A stretch of DNA of 64,000 bases, taken from assembly GCF_036967215.1 (NCBI RefSeq), contig NZ_CP146016.1, forward strand, positions 1,144,501-1,208,500, written 5' to 3'. The stretch is from Sulfolobus tengchongensis. Lineage in GTDB: Archaea > Thermoproteota > Thermoprotei_A > Sulfolobales > Sulfolobaceae. Below, in pieces: positions 1-8,781 of this stretch; within the stretch, counting starts at the first letter, position 1, and every line of letters starts with the position of its first letter. The notes under the pieces were generated by a model. The model had not been told where the DNA came from. It saw only the letters and a program-made list of their open reading frames with translations, and ran no database searches. The position numbers were made by a program, and so were the translations under genes.

Positions 1-112
1 CCATAGCCAAGTTACCCTAGCACTAACTCTAACCAACTTCCACTTAATGGTTTCTGAACTCAAACACTTTCAATATTAGATTAAGTGCATCATAATTCTA
101 CTCTAGGTTAAG

Positions 113-131
113 GTTTATGTTTTAAAACGTT
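113..131 (+). promoter_or_regulatory. TATA-type promoter of the HerA/NurA operon
   Basis: An AT-rich box (TTTATGTTTTAAAACG) lies with its centre about 28 nt before the ATG at 152, the spacing expected for a Sulfolobus TATA box in front of a leaderless transcript. No Shine-Dalgarno sequence precedes the ATG, in contrast to the internal genes of the operon. Inferred from spacing only. Confidence 0.5.
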
Positions 132-151
132 TCTAACGTAACTAACAAAAT

Positions 152-1759
152 ATGGAAAAAGGGGAAACAATAGGAATAGTGTTACAGAAGAGTGAAGCCA
201 ATGAATTGCAAGGTTTGATTAGAGCTGATGAGGAAATAAATGTAGGACAATTACTACTAGTTGACGATTCTGAAAAATTATCGCTCGTAAGAGTAGAGAA
301 TTATGAATTCCTTAATGAGTTCTTTGATGAAAAAGGAGATATAGTGAAGTCTGTGCTAAAAGAACCCTCTATTTATGAAATTTTAGACATGAACACAATA
401 ATCAAAGCTAATCTACATTTAATTAAAAAATATAATCATAATTCTACCCCTAAACCTGGATCATTCATAAGAAGACTACCCGAGATGGGAAATGAGAAAG
501 ATTTGCTTTCCTTTTACGGCATAAAGAGCAAGGACGGATTAATTGAGTATGGAACACTAGCTGGTTCAGATATCCCATTATTACTAGATCTTAACGCAAT
601 AACAATGCATGTGGGGGTATTTGGAGAAACTGGAAGTGGGAAAAGTTATAATATGAGATATTTAATCAAACTTCTCTCTAATATAAAAATAAAAGATAAA
701 GTAACGGCACTGCCAATGATAATTATTGATGCAAACGGCGACTACTCTGATTTGGCCTCGATAAATATGGATCTAGTCTCAAATGGAAGAGGCTGGATAA
801 AAAAATACATACTGAAAGAACCTAAAGATCGAAACGATGTAAAATTAACAATAGATCTATCTGTGTTTACTCCTAGAGACCTAGCAGAATTCATAATGTT
901 ATTAAAGTACGGAGAATCTTCTTATAATACGCTTCAACTTAATTTCCTAGAACAAGCCCTTGCAAATCACGATAATAAAGAATATAATAGCCTTTTGGGG
1001 ACAAACGTTGGAATAGAAACGTTAAAGAATGAAATATTAGCAATGCCACAAAATAAAGAATCTGGTATTACCACAAGCACTGCTAGAGGAATTATAAGTG
1101 CTCTGGAAATATTTAAGAGTAAAGTCATAAATAGGCTCCAATTAGTCAATTATTCTGCATCATTCACAGAAAGCACATTAGAGGTAATTTGGAAAAATAA
1201 GGGATTAGCAATAGTGGACTTTTCAGCTGAAGGTTCTCCGGGGGTTGACATACTTACTAAACAACTTATCGTAAGTTATATAGCGCGTTTATTATTTAAC
1301 TATCTAACTAAATCAAAATATAACGGATATCAAAGGTTCTTAGGGTTAATCATAGAAGAGGCCCAGAATTACATTCCATCAAACGATTATCCCATAAATG
1401 CCAACTTAACTAAAGACATTTTAGTCACATTAGCAACACAAGGAAGAAAGTTTGGAGTCTCACTAATACTTGTAAGCCAGCGACCTGCGTTCATAGATAA
1501 ATACGTTTTATCAATGGTTAATACATTCTTCTTCCATAGGATATACCATGAAGACATAAGATACGTGATGTCAGCTTCAGGTGGATTGCCAGATTCTCTA
1601 GCTAGAAATTTGACTTCATTAGAAACTGGTTATGTAATAGTTAGTGGACTAATGTCTGTGATGAAAAGTCCGACATTAGTGAAAATACCCTGGGATCCTA
1701 GGTTGGGATCATACGCTGGGAATGTAGAGAGAATTGATATGATTCTAGGAGAAGAGTGA
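152..1759 (+). CDS. HerA-like hexameric DNA translocase/helicase
   Basis: This 535-residue protein is a HerA/FtsK-fold ATPase. It shows a Walker A motif GETGSGKS (residues 158-165), a hydrophobic strand ending in IIIDANGDY near 190-198, a Walker B with paired acids (LIIEEAQNY, E402/E403), and the later TQGRKFGVSLILVSQRP segment typical of HerA arginine-finger/sensor regions. The N-terminal ~150 residues match the position of the HAS-barrel. HerA proteins form hexamers that pump DNA into the NurA nuclease during end processing. It opens a four-gene operon whose last gene is NurA-like, so a HerA-NurA partnership is likely. The herA of the usual Sulfolobus resection operon sits with mre11 and rad50; here those neighbours are absent, so this is probably a paralogue with a separate role. 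Confidence 0.85.
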   Translation: MEKGETIGIVLQKSEANELQGLIRADEEINVGQLLLVDDSEKLSLVRVENYEFLNEFFDEKGDIVKSVLKEPSIYEILDMNTIIKANLHLIKKYNHNSTPKPGSFIRRLPEMGNEKDLLSFYGIKSKDGLIEYGTLAGSDIPLLLDLNAITMHVGVFGETGSGKSYNMRYLIKLLSNIKIKDKVTALPMIIIDANGDYSDLASINMDLVSNGRGWIKKYILKEPKDRNDVKLTIDLSVFTPRDLAEFIMLLKYGESSYNTLQLNFLEQALANHDNKEYNSLLGTNVGIETLKNEILAMPQNKESGITTSTARGIISALEIFKSKVINRLQLVNYSASFTESTLEVIWKNKGLAIVDFSAEGSPGVDILTKQLIVSYIARLLFNYLTKSKYNGYQRFLGLIIEEAQNYIPSNDYPINANLTKDILVTLATQGRKFGVSLILVSQRPAFIDKYVLSMVNTFFFHRIYHEDIRYVMSASGGLPDSLARNLTSLETGYVIVSGLMSVMKSPTLVKIPWDPRLGSYAGNVERIDMILGEE

Positions 1760-1763
1760 GAAT

Positions 1764-4700
1764 GTGAGTTGTACTAAAAGACTTAGTGAAACAGCAGCTG
1801 ACTCCTCTTTCATTTATCAAATTTTCTCATGCGTAAGCAATAGTACCCCTTATATTGATAGATTAAGATTCTTTAAACAAGTAAAGGATGAAATCGATAG
1901 AATCGCTAGTAAAAGACAATCCCCTGAAATAGTTGCGTTAACTGCTGATTGGGGACAAGGTAAAAGTACCTTCTTAGATATTATTGAAGAGTATGGAAAG
2001 AGGAATAAGATTAACGTCACTAAAATATCCTTTATGGATTTGATAACTGGTATAGAAGATCTTCTATCCTTTAAAGATGGAGTATATTTAGTTGACGAAG
2101 TTGAAAGTTCAGTAGATTACTTTCTAGACTATCAGCACGAAATTAAGGAATTTTGGAGTAAAATAAAAGAACTTGCTAACGTTAGTGGAGACTCAACAAT
2201 CTATTTATCAATGACCCCAAGTGCCTATTCGAAAGTATTTGGACCTGGTGGACAGCTACAAACGTTATTTCCGGAGACGTATCTGGCACTTATAGAAAGA
2301 ATAAGACGAATTAATATAGAAAACCCTTCAAAATTAGAATTTATATTGATGCTAAAATGTATGTTAAAGCTTGTAGGAATCCAGGATTTCACGATACTTC
2401 AGTATATGGATATGCCATATTGGGTAATTGACCAAGAAAGAAGAAAATATGTAAGATTCTTTAATGAAATACTGTGTAAAAATCTTAAAAATATAGATAA
2501 TATTTTTTTAGAATTAGCTAGATCAGATAAGGGAACTAGTCTAAACTCGGAAGGTGATACAGTAAAATTAGATACATTAGCTAAATTAGAGAATGAAGTG
2601 GATAGGAAAGAAGTTACCAAATTATATAAAATACTTATGAGTAGAATATTCACTGACGAAAAATTAATAGTTAAGCCATTAGACCAACATGTGGTAAAAG
2701 GGTCATTAATACCTTACTCAAGATGGATAGAAACTTTTCCTAAGAACCAAGATCATATTGAAGATTTCCTACTTACCTACTATGACGATGACTTCTATAT
2801 TTTTATTAGTGATGATTTAGAGCGTGTAGTATATGAAAGTGTTGATATAAGCAACGTGAAGGAAAACGCCAGAAAGCTAAAAATATTCTCTAAAAGTGAG
2901 GCATATGCGTTATCTTGGAATTTCTTTGAAAGCGTAATTAATACAAATATTGGAGGATTAGTAGTAGATTTCAGAACTAGAGAAATTAGGGATAAAGCAC
3001 TACAATTCGTTAACACCTATATCGCGGATAGGGAAAAGGAAATCGAGTCCCTAATACACTTAATGGAAATAGAAGGAGTTACGATTAATAATGTAAAAAG
3101 GATTGGGGAATTTGCTAGAGTTTTAAATATAAATGGTGATAGAACAATTATTTTAGCCAAACTGGTAGATGAAAGTGAAGTTAATGAATTAATAAAGGAA
3201 ATTAAAGAGAGCAATGAAATAATACATGGAGTTATTATTGTTGAAACTCAAGCTGATAAGGAAAAGCTAATTAATTTACTGAATGAGTTAGCAATAGCTT
3301 ACACAGAAATAAATGTGACTACACCTAAGAAAAGACAGTTATTATACTTATTGTTTTCCAGAATATATAACCTAGGTAAAATAAGACACGATTCTATAGA
3401 TTTAAGACTAGGAGACATTAAAAATGCGATATTCACTCTACTATTAAAAATAAATGATAATCTTAACTTAAAACAACTTCCTATACTCAAAAATAAGAGA
3501 CTGATACAATCTTTTAACTGGATAATATTCTATCCATCTACAAAAATCACTAACATAGAAGAGGTATTCGAAAAAGTAAATGATATTGTAAATGAGAAAT
3601 TTAGAATGTATGGTAGTAAACAATTTCATCTAGAAGATATTGAAACTTCAAATACGTTCATAGAAGATGTAGTTAGTTACTTTACTAGCAACGAGATTAT
3701 AAAGATTAAATCTAATTATATAGATTTTAGTGAATTAGCAGGAGAAACTTTATCTGAATTTTCAAAATTATTTGCAGGATTTATTAAGCAAAAATATAAA
3801 CATGAGGCAGAAGAGATAGTTGCTAATTACATCATGTATTATGTAAACCAACAAGAAGCTAAAAGAAAAGATAGCAAGAATAATCCATTAATATTAGCGT
3901 ATCAGATCTTTAGCCCGGATAAAAAAATTGGCCAAAATCCAACTTTAGATTTCTTTGTATATTCCTCAATAGTAACTGGTGAGATAGCAAAATATATGAA
4001 TAAGGAATTAATTTTTAGCAAGCTGAATGAACAAATAAAGAAAATTAAGGAAAAATTGGATAACCCATATTCACGCTATGGATATTTCATTACAGCGAAG
4101 AGAAGAGGAGCTGCTATAAGAAGTTTAACAGAAATGAGAGAAATTATAGACATATATGAAAGAAACTGTGTGGACTTTAAAGATATCCGACTATGTTACG
4201 CTTACCTTTACCTATCAAACCTTTATCTAGAACTATTGAAAGAAACTGAAAGAGCTATTAATGAAGTAGAAGAAATACGTGCAGATATATTAAAGAGATT
4301 AGAAATAATTAATAAAGCCAAAAAATACGTTAAAATTGACGATAATATAGAGGAAGTTGAGAAAATAAATGAGATAATGCGTGAATTGAAAGATCATTTT
4401 GACCTCACTATGGCAAAATTGGCTGAAAAAATTCAGATTATTAACGAGAAGGGTAAAACAGAGTCCTTTAAGAAATATCTTGACTATTTATTAGCTACGA
4501 TAAGAGTAGATGACAATAATTCAAATCTTTACCTCTTACTATTCAAATTATTAAGAGAGGTCCTAAATGGAACAACAATCAATGGAATAGAAGAGTTAAA
4601 GGGAACTGTAGTTGAAGAGATCTCAGAATTAGGAAAAATAGGAGCAGAAATTATTAACCTCAACATAATAATTGAAGAATTGGAAAAGATAAGTCCTGAA

Positions 4701-4799
4701 CTACCTAAGCTTAGGGAAAATATTGAGAGAAACAAACAGAAAATTGAGGAGCTTATAAGAGAAATAAAAGAGGTGATTGAAAGCTATGAAATTAATTGA
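1764..4799 (+). CDS. Large P-loop ATPase with coiled-coil tail, operon partner of HerA/NurA
   Basis: I do not recognise this 1011-residue protein as a named family. The N-terminus carries a Walker A (DWGQGKST, residues 62-69) and a Walker B (VYLVDEVES, D111/E112), followed by a likely sensor strand (STIYLSMTPSAY), so it should bind and hydrolyse ATP. The middle is mixed helical; the last ~200 residues are Glu/Lys-rich heptads that should form coiled coil. GTG at 1764 is chosen because it lies 4 nt after the herA stop and the alternative ATG at 1762 reads straight into TGA. It occupies the place that Mre11-Rad50 hold in the canonical herA-mre11-rad50-nurA operon, but no Mre11 phosphodiesterase motifs or Rad50 signature are visible. 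A clamp-, loader- or sensor-type ATPase is an inference. Confidence 0.75.
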   Translation: MSCTKRLSETAADSSFIYQIFSCVSNSTPYIDRLRFFKQVKDEIDRIASKRQSPEIVALTADWGQGKSTFLDIIEEYGKRNKINVTKISFMDLITGIEDLLSFKDGVYLVDEVESSVDYFLDYQHEIKEFWSKIKELANVSGDSTIYLSMTPSAYSKVFGPGGQLQTLFPETYLALIERIRRINIENPSKLEFILMLKCMLKLVGIQDFTILQYMDMPYWVIDQERRKYVRFFNEILCKNLKNIDNIFLELARSDKGTSLNSEGDTVKLDTLAKLENEVDRKEVTKLYKILMSRIFTDEKLIVKPLDQHVVKGSLIPYSRWIETFPKNQDHIEDFLLTYYDDDFYIFISDDLERVVYESVDISNVKENARKLKIFSKSEAYALSWNFFESVINTNIGGLVVDFRTREIRDKALQFVNTYIADREKEIESLIHLMEIEGVTINNVKRIGEFARVLNINGDRTIILAKLVDESEVNELIKEIKESNEIIHGVIIVETQADKEKLINLLNELAIAYTEINVTTPKKRQLLYLLFSRIYNLGKIRHDSIDLRLGDIKNAIFTLLLKINDNLNLKQLPILKNKRLIQSFNWIIFYPSTKITNIEEVFEKVNDIVNEKFRMYGSKQFHLEDIETSNTFIEDVVSYFTSNEIIKIKSNYIDFSELAGETLSEFSKLFAGFIKQKYKHEAEEIVANYIMYYVNQQEAKRKDSKNNPLILAYQIFSPDKKIGQNPTLDFFVYSSIVTGEIAKYMNKELIFSKLNEQIKKIKEKLDNPYSRYGYFITAKRRGAAIRSLTEMREIIDIYERNCVDFKDIRLCYAYLYLSNLYLELLKETERAINEVEEIRADILKRLEIINKAKKYVKIDDNIEEVEKINEIMRELKDHFDLTMAKLAEKIQIINEKGKTESFKKYLDYLLATIRVDDNNSNLYLLLFKLLREVLNGTTINGIEELKGTVVEEISELGKIGAEIINLNIIIEELEKISPELPKLRENIERNKQKIEELIREIKEVIESYEIN

Positions 4800-5475
4800 A
4801 TTAATAGAGACTGTACGATACTACAAGGAAACCTTAGATATAGAAAAAATTAAGGAAGAAGATAGAAGAGTTAGAGAATTAATAGAAGAGTTAGAGAAAA
4901 CTAAAGAGGATGTTAAAGATTTCCTTAAGAAACTATTGATCTTAGAGAAGAAATCAAGAGAGTTAGGGAGTTATGAAGAAAAAATAGACGATTTAAAAGA
5001 GGATATTAAAAGATTATATGAGCTAGACTCCGCCGAAGAGATAATTAAATTAGCTGAAAAAATAAAGAATAGGATAGAGAATTTAGAGAAGGATATAAAT
5101 ATGGAACTAGATAAAATTTTAGCTGAAAAAATAAAGAATATTGAGCAGATCAATGAAAGACTTAAACTTTTTGCTAAAATACTTCTCCATTTGCTTAAGA
5201 TACCCAAAGAAGTAAGAACGTTCAATATTCCAACAGATAAATCGTTATCGAAGCTCAATGAAATTGAAAAACAAGCAAGGCAACATATGGAGGAATTATA
5301 TAATATTATAGTAAATGAATTGAAAAAGATAAACTTAAATGAAACAGAAGTGAATTTACTTATAGAATTAATAGATAAGGGAGAAATAAGGGTTAATAGA
5401 GAGAATGCTGATATAATTGCGAAAATCATTAAAATGTTGATTGATAAAAATATAGTAATTAAGGTGAAAATTTGA
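4786..5475 (+). CDS. Small coiled-coil protein with winged-helix-like C-terminus
   Basis: About 229 residues, almost wholly charged heptad-like helix to residue ~125 and again to ~185, with a compact C-terminal segment (ETEVNLLIELIDKGEI...IAKIIKMLIDKNIVIK) that looks like a winged helix. A TTG at 4777 would add three residues; ATG at 4786 is preferred because AGAGGTGATT at 4769-4778 is a strong Shine-Dalgarno at good spacing. It overlaps the stop of the upstream ATPase by 14 nt and is itself overlapped by the nuclease gene, so the three products are probably made in a coupled way. A bridging subunit between the large ATPase and HerA/NurA is a guess from layout. Confidence 0.7.
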   Translation: MKLIELIETVRYYKETLDIEKIKEEDRRVRELIEELEKTKEDVKDFLKKLLILEKKSRELGSYEEKIDDLKEDIKRLYELDSAEEIIKLAEKIKNRIENLEKDINMELDKILAEKIKNIEQINERLKLFAKILLHLLKIPKEVRTFNIPTDKSLSKLNEIEKQARQHMEELYNIIVNELKKINLNETEVNLLIELIDKGEIRVNRENADIIAKIIKMLIDKNIVIKVKI

Positions 5476-6560
5476 ATTTAAATGATATAATACAAAAAAT
5501 AAATGAATTAGCAAATAGAGACATAGATGAGAGAAGCAAGATAGCTACTGCAATAGATCTCATTTACGATGATATAAAATCTGGAAATATCAACATGGAA
5601 ATAGGTTTCTATGATGAAACACACGATATTGACCACATGGCCTGTAGCGTAGATGGAAGTAAGTACGAAATAGAGTTAAGTGATGTAACGTTAATTCTAG
5701 CTAGAGCTGTGAAAGTGATAGGGCAAAAAAGAGATAAGAAAAGTATTCCTTCCGAAGTTACAGAAGAATTCAGAATAGTTGAAAATTATTATGATAAAAA
5801 TATTATATCAAATAAATCTATTTTGTTAATGTTAAGCCTTGAGACAAAACTACTTGAAAAATGTCACGATTGCAATATAGTATTTATTGATGGACCAATC
5901 ATAGATCCCCCAGTATATTATGAAGAGGACGTAGAAGTTGAAAACATTTTATCATTAAATAAATTTACGCTTTATCGTTCACTAGTACTTAAACAACTAA
6001 AAAGTAAAGAAAAAGTCGTAATGGGTATAGTAAAGAATTTTTCACATCGACTTCTCATAAAGGAGTTGATAAATAGCTATCCAACTCTTTTCAAGGCAAG
6101 AGAAAATTACATAATAACAAATATCGTGTATAAATATAGACTGGAAAAAAATGAATTACATAAACCGATATTTTTAGGATGGATAAATTGGGACTCGTTA
6201 ATAGACGGTGAACTATTAGATGATCTAAAGGGTATAGCCAAAGCCTACAAAGAATATAAGAAAAATTTGGGGACATTATCTATATATTCTTTATATTACC
6301 AATACAATATGACATCACCTATAGTCAGAATAGACGTCTTAAACGAGGCAAAGCCTAACGTAGAAATTATCAAATACCTAAATACATGGGCTATAGCTAA
6401 TGTTAAAGAAGTAACTATTTTGAATAAATTAGCTGATGATCTCTCAGAAATAGATTCTCAAGATGCTAAAAAATATGCCTTATTATTTAACCTAGCTAGA
6501 AAAGATTATTTAAGTACAAACGATAGATTGATAGAATTAATGATGAGAAAACCAACATAA
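5472..6560 (+). CDS. NurA-like 5'-3' nuclease
   Basis: NurA nucleases degrade DNA ends together with HerA. This 362-residue protein has the NurA pattern of acidic residues: ACSVDGSKYE (D61), a following LSLETKLLEK helix (E124), and NIVFIDGPIIDPP (D140), corresponding by order and spacing to the metal-binding D-E-D set of Sulfolobus NurA. Length fits the family. I do not see a clear counterpart of the C-terminal Tyr/His pair found in canonical NurA, so it is divergent. The start is TTG at 5472, 4 nt inside the upstream stop (TTGA), with AGGTGA at 5462-5467 as Shine-Dalgarno. Last gene of the HerA operon. Confidence 0.8.
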   Translation: MNLNDIIQKINELANRDIDERSKIATAIDLIYDDIKSGNINMEIGFYDETHDIDHMACSVDGSKYEIELSDVTLILARAVKVIGQKRDKKSIPSEVTEEFRIVENYYDKNIISNKSILLMLSLETKLLEKCHDCNIVFIDGPIIDPPVYYEEDVEVENILSLNKFTLYRSLVLKQLKSKEKVVMGIVKNFSHRLLIKELINSYPTLFKARENYIITNIVYKYRLEKNELHKPIFLGWINWDSLIDGELLDDLKGIAKAYKEYKKNLGTLSIYSLYYQYNMTSPIVRIDVLNEAKPNVEIIKYLNTWAIANVKEVTILNKLADDLSEIDSQDAKKYALLFNLARKDYLSTNDRLIELMMRKPT

Positions 6561-6608
6561 CTGAAAAGATGAAGGTTCCTAGTCCAACTGAATTATTTAT
6601 TTTCAGTT
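6559..6608. terminator. Inverted repeat between convergent genes, possible two-way terminator
   Basis: AACTGAAAA at 6559-6567 and TTTTCAGTT at 6600-6608 are perfect 9-bp inverted arms around a 32-nt loop. The left arm includes the last bases of the NurA-like stop; the right arm lies in the last codons of the stomatin gene on the other strand, and a T-run follows at 6612-6619. Position between convergent genes suggests a termination element, but archaeal termination does not need hairpins. Confidence 0.3.
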
Positions 6609-7396
6609 TGTAATTTTTTTGAAAGAGTTGATAGAGCAACAGTAGTACCTAATGTCGGATATATCTCGTTTCCTGCAGGAACCACTATTATTAACCCTCC
6701 CCTTTGTGATATGTCAGAAAGAGTCTCCAAAAACCTTAATTGCAACGCTGTCGGATTATCTCTATAATATGTAGACGCATCAGCTAAGATACTTGCAGCT
6801 TGCCTCTCACCTTCACTTAATATAACTTTAGCTCTTCTCAATCTTTCAGCCTCTGCTTGTTTAGCCATGGCTGTTAATAAGTCTTGAGACAATCTGATAT
6901 CCCTTATGGTAACTGCGGTAACCTTAATTCCCCAGCCCTCAGTTGTCACATCTAAAATCTCTTGAAGCCTCTTATTGATCTCCTCCCTTTTGCTTAATAA
7001 TTCGTCTAATTCCATTTGACCCACAATGTCTCTTAAAGATGTCTGAGCCAAGTTCAAAACTGCTACATTGTAATTATATACGCTTATCACCGCCTTTTGA
7101 GGATCAATTACCTTATAATATACTACAGCATCTACACTTACAGTAACATTATCCCTAGTTAGTATGGTCTGTGGGGGAACTTCCACTGTATTTATTCTTA
7201 AGTCAACTATCATAGGCCTATCGACAAAGGGTATTAGGAATATTATGCCGGGGCCTTTTACTCTTAAGAACCTTCCTAACCTTAATACTACAGCTCTCTC
7301 CCATTCTCTAACTACTCTAAATGACATTGCTATAAATATGATTATGATGATGAATAGAAACACTATACCTACAATATCTCCTACATTAATTGCCAC
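6593..7396 (-). CDS. Stomatin/SPFH-domain membrane protein (slipin)
   Basis: This 267-residue protein has one N-terminal membrane segment (VGIVFLFIIIIIFIAMSF) followed by an SPFH/band-7 domain with the stomatin signature RVVREWERAVVLRLGRF, PGIIFLIPFVD, QTILTRDNVTVSVDAVVYY, and a helical tail with QAEAERLRRAKVILSEGERQAA. Stomatins form oligomers at the membrane and are commonly paired with NfeD proteins. GTG at 7396 is the start, with AGAGGTAG upstream. It follows the thermopsin-like gene after 24 nt on the same strand, so the two are probably one transcript; the NfeD partner lies just beyond on the opposite strand. Confidence 0.92.
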   Translation of the reverse strand: MAINVGDIVGIVFLFIIIIIFIAMSFRVVREWERAVVLRLGRFLRVKGPGIIFLIPFVDRPMIVDLRINTVEVPPQTILTRDNVTVSVDAVVYYKVIDPQKAVISVYNYNVAVLNLAQTSLRDIVGQMELDELLSKREEINKRLQEILDVTTEGWGIKVTAVTIRDIRLSQDLLTAMAKQAEAERLRRAKVILSEGERQAASILADASTYYRDNPTALQLRFLETLSDISQRGGLIIVVPAGNEIYPTLGTTVALSTLSKKLQTENK

Positions 7397-7420
7397 TTTT
7401 TACTACCTCTAAATATATAA

Positions 7421-8746
7421 CTATAATTTGAACCTTATTAATATTGCTGAAATAACCATGCCTATTACAAAAGCTAACACATAAATTATGATATATATAT
7501 TAACACTAAATTGAGAGGAACTAGAAGTTGAAGTTATAGTGGTAGTTGTTACAGAAGTTTCCTGCTTATTCAATATCGACTTTATCCCGTTTTTGAAAGA
7601 ATTCTGAGCAGAATTAAGAAAGTTTAACAAACTTTGATAATATGTCTGGAACTTACTTAAAAGTGAATTAAGTGTAGGAGAAGAGAAGTAATAAGCTGAT
7701 GATAACGTATAATTTCCAGGATAGTAAACTACGTAAAACGAATAATTCCCATAGCTAAAAGTAGCAAACCCAGAAGAATTAGTTATAGCTGAATCTGTTA
7801 CTGAAGGAGGAAATCCTGTCTCTAAATAGACTACTTGTCCGCCTAATGATCTATTCTCTAAAGTTAATTTCACAATAATCCTATTATTAGACTGATTAAC
7901 TAATACATGAGGAGGAATTGGCCATAGAACTGAGGGGACGTTAGTGCCATTTAATTCTACTGCAAGAGGCGAGTATATATTAGGAAAACTTGATATCACC
8001 TTAACTCCATATGCAGATTCAGCAGTATCAAACCCAATTGAATAAGCATCGGGAACTATAGTTAATCTATAACCATTAAAATAGAATAAATTAGACACAG
8101 CATTTACATTCATATAAACTAAACTTCCCCCACCTGGCCCTCCCCATACTAACTCTAAATCATTAGGTAATCCAATTAAGGATAGTCCGCCCAACTGAAA
8201 TAGCCCCAAAATTGGATACTTGTAATATACTCCCTCATGTCCATTTATATCATAACCGAATTCTAGTGTAGAGTTAACAATATCCATAAATAGTCTGATT
8301 GAAAGAGGAAGATTAACCTTAAATGTGGGACCTTGATAGCAAACAATACCAAGGCCTTGATAAGTAAATGAGTTATTAGTAACGTTAGCAAAAGGACCAG
8401 ATAGGTTCCAAAGATTCACTATCAATGTAGCATAAAACGTATCATTTGAGATTTGGTGAAATAAAATAACGTTTTGCGCCCAATATTTTCCTAGAATCAT
8501 AGCGTTCAACTGAAGGGATGCATTACCTGTTGTGAAGTATTGTCCACCTGGTAAGTATGAGCTCCCTATCTTTAGATATGTAATATTTATCTCTCCTTCT
8601 ACAAAATTTGTATAAATTACAGTGTTAAGCGGATAGCTCGCTATACCAGAGGGGAAGGCTAAAATGGGAGTTTGCGAAGAAGTGGGCATTGTTAAGGGTA
8701 AGGATAATGGTAATAATAGAATTATTACGAGAAGAGCCTTATACAT
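7421..8746 (-). CDS. Thermopsin-like membrane-anchored protein (peptidase family A5)
   Basis: The 441-residue product starts with a signal peptide (ALLVIILLLPLSLPLTM) and carries thermopsin-family landmarks: GIASYPLNTVIYTNFVEG, a QLNAMILGKYWAQNVILF segment, LIVNLWNLSGPF, and GLPNDLELVWGGPGGG followed by FDTAESAYGVKV. A Ser/Thr-rich linker and one C-terminal membrane helix with a short RFKL tail tether it outside the cell. Several N-glycosylation sequons are visible. Thermopsins are acid proteases active outside the cell, but whether this member is catalytic cannot be read. ATG at 8746 is chosen over GTG 8749 because an AT-rich box about 26 nt upstream fits a leaderless transcript. Downstream is the stomatin gene. 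Confidence 0.8.
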   Translation of the reverse strand: MYKALLVIILLLPLSLPLTMPTSSQTPILAFPSGIASYPLNTVIYTNFVEGEINITYLKIGSSYLPGGQYFTTGNASLQLNAMILGKYWAQNVILFHQISNDTFYATLIVNLWNLSGPFANVTNNSFTYQGLGIVCYQGPTFKVNLPLSIRLFMDIVNSTLEFGYDINGHEGVYYKYPILGLFQLGGLSLIGLPNDLELVWGGPGGGSLVYMNVNAVSNLFYFNGYRLTIVPDAYSIGFDTAESAYGVKVISSFPNIYSPLAVELNGTNVPSVLWPIPPHVLVNQSNNRIIVKLTLENRSLGGQVVYLETGFPPSVTDSAITNSSGFATFSYGNYSFYVVYYPGNYTLSSAYYFSSPTLNSLLSKFQTYYQSLLNFLNSAQNSFKNGIKSILNKQETSVTTTTITSTSSSSQFSVNIYIIIYVLAFVIGMVISAILIRFKL

Positions 8747-8781
8747 CACAAATATATACTAATATAACTAATAAAAAATCT
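8747..8781. promoter_or_regulatory. Divergent promoter between thermopsin-like and NfeD genes
   Basis: Only 35 nt separate the two divergent starts. AATATATACT at 8751-8760 is a TATA box about 27 nt before the GTG at 8782 on the plus strand, while the AT-rich TTTTTTATTAG (minus strand, near 8773) is at the right distance from the ATG at 8746. Each promoter therefore lies inside the start region of the other gene, and the two transcripts probably compete or are co-regulated. Confidence 0.45.

Noticed and set aside
4971-5429. 152-residue frame opposite the coiled-coil gene
   Set aside because: Antisense shadow of Glu/Lys-rich codons, giving Ser/Phe/Ile-rich nonsense.
8689-8781. Longer NfeD start at 8689
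   Set aside because: Overlaps the thermopsin-like coding start and leaves no promoter; GTG 8782 has a well-placed TATA box.
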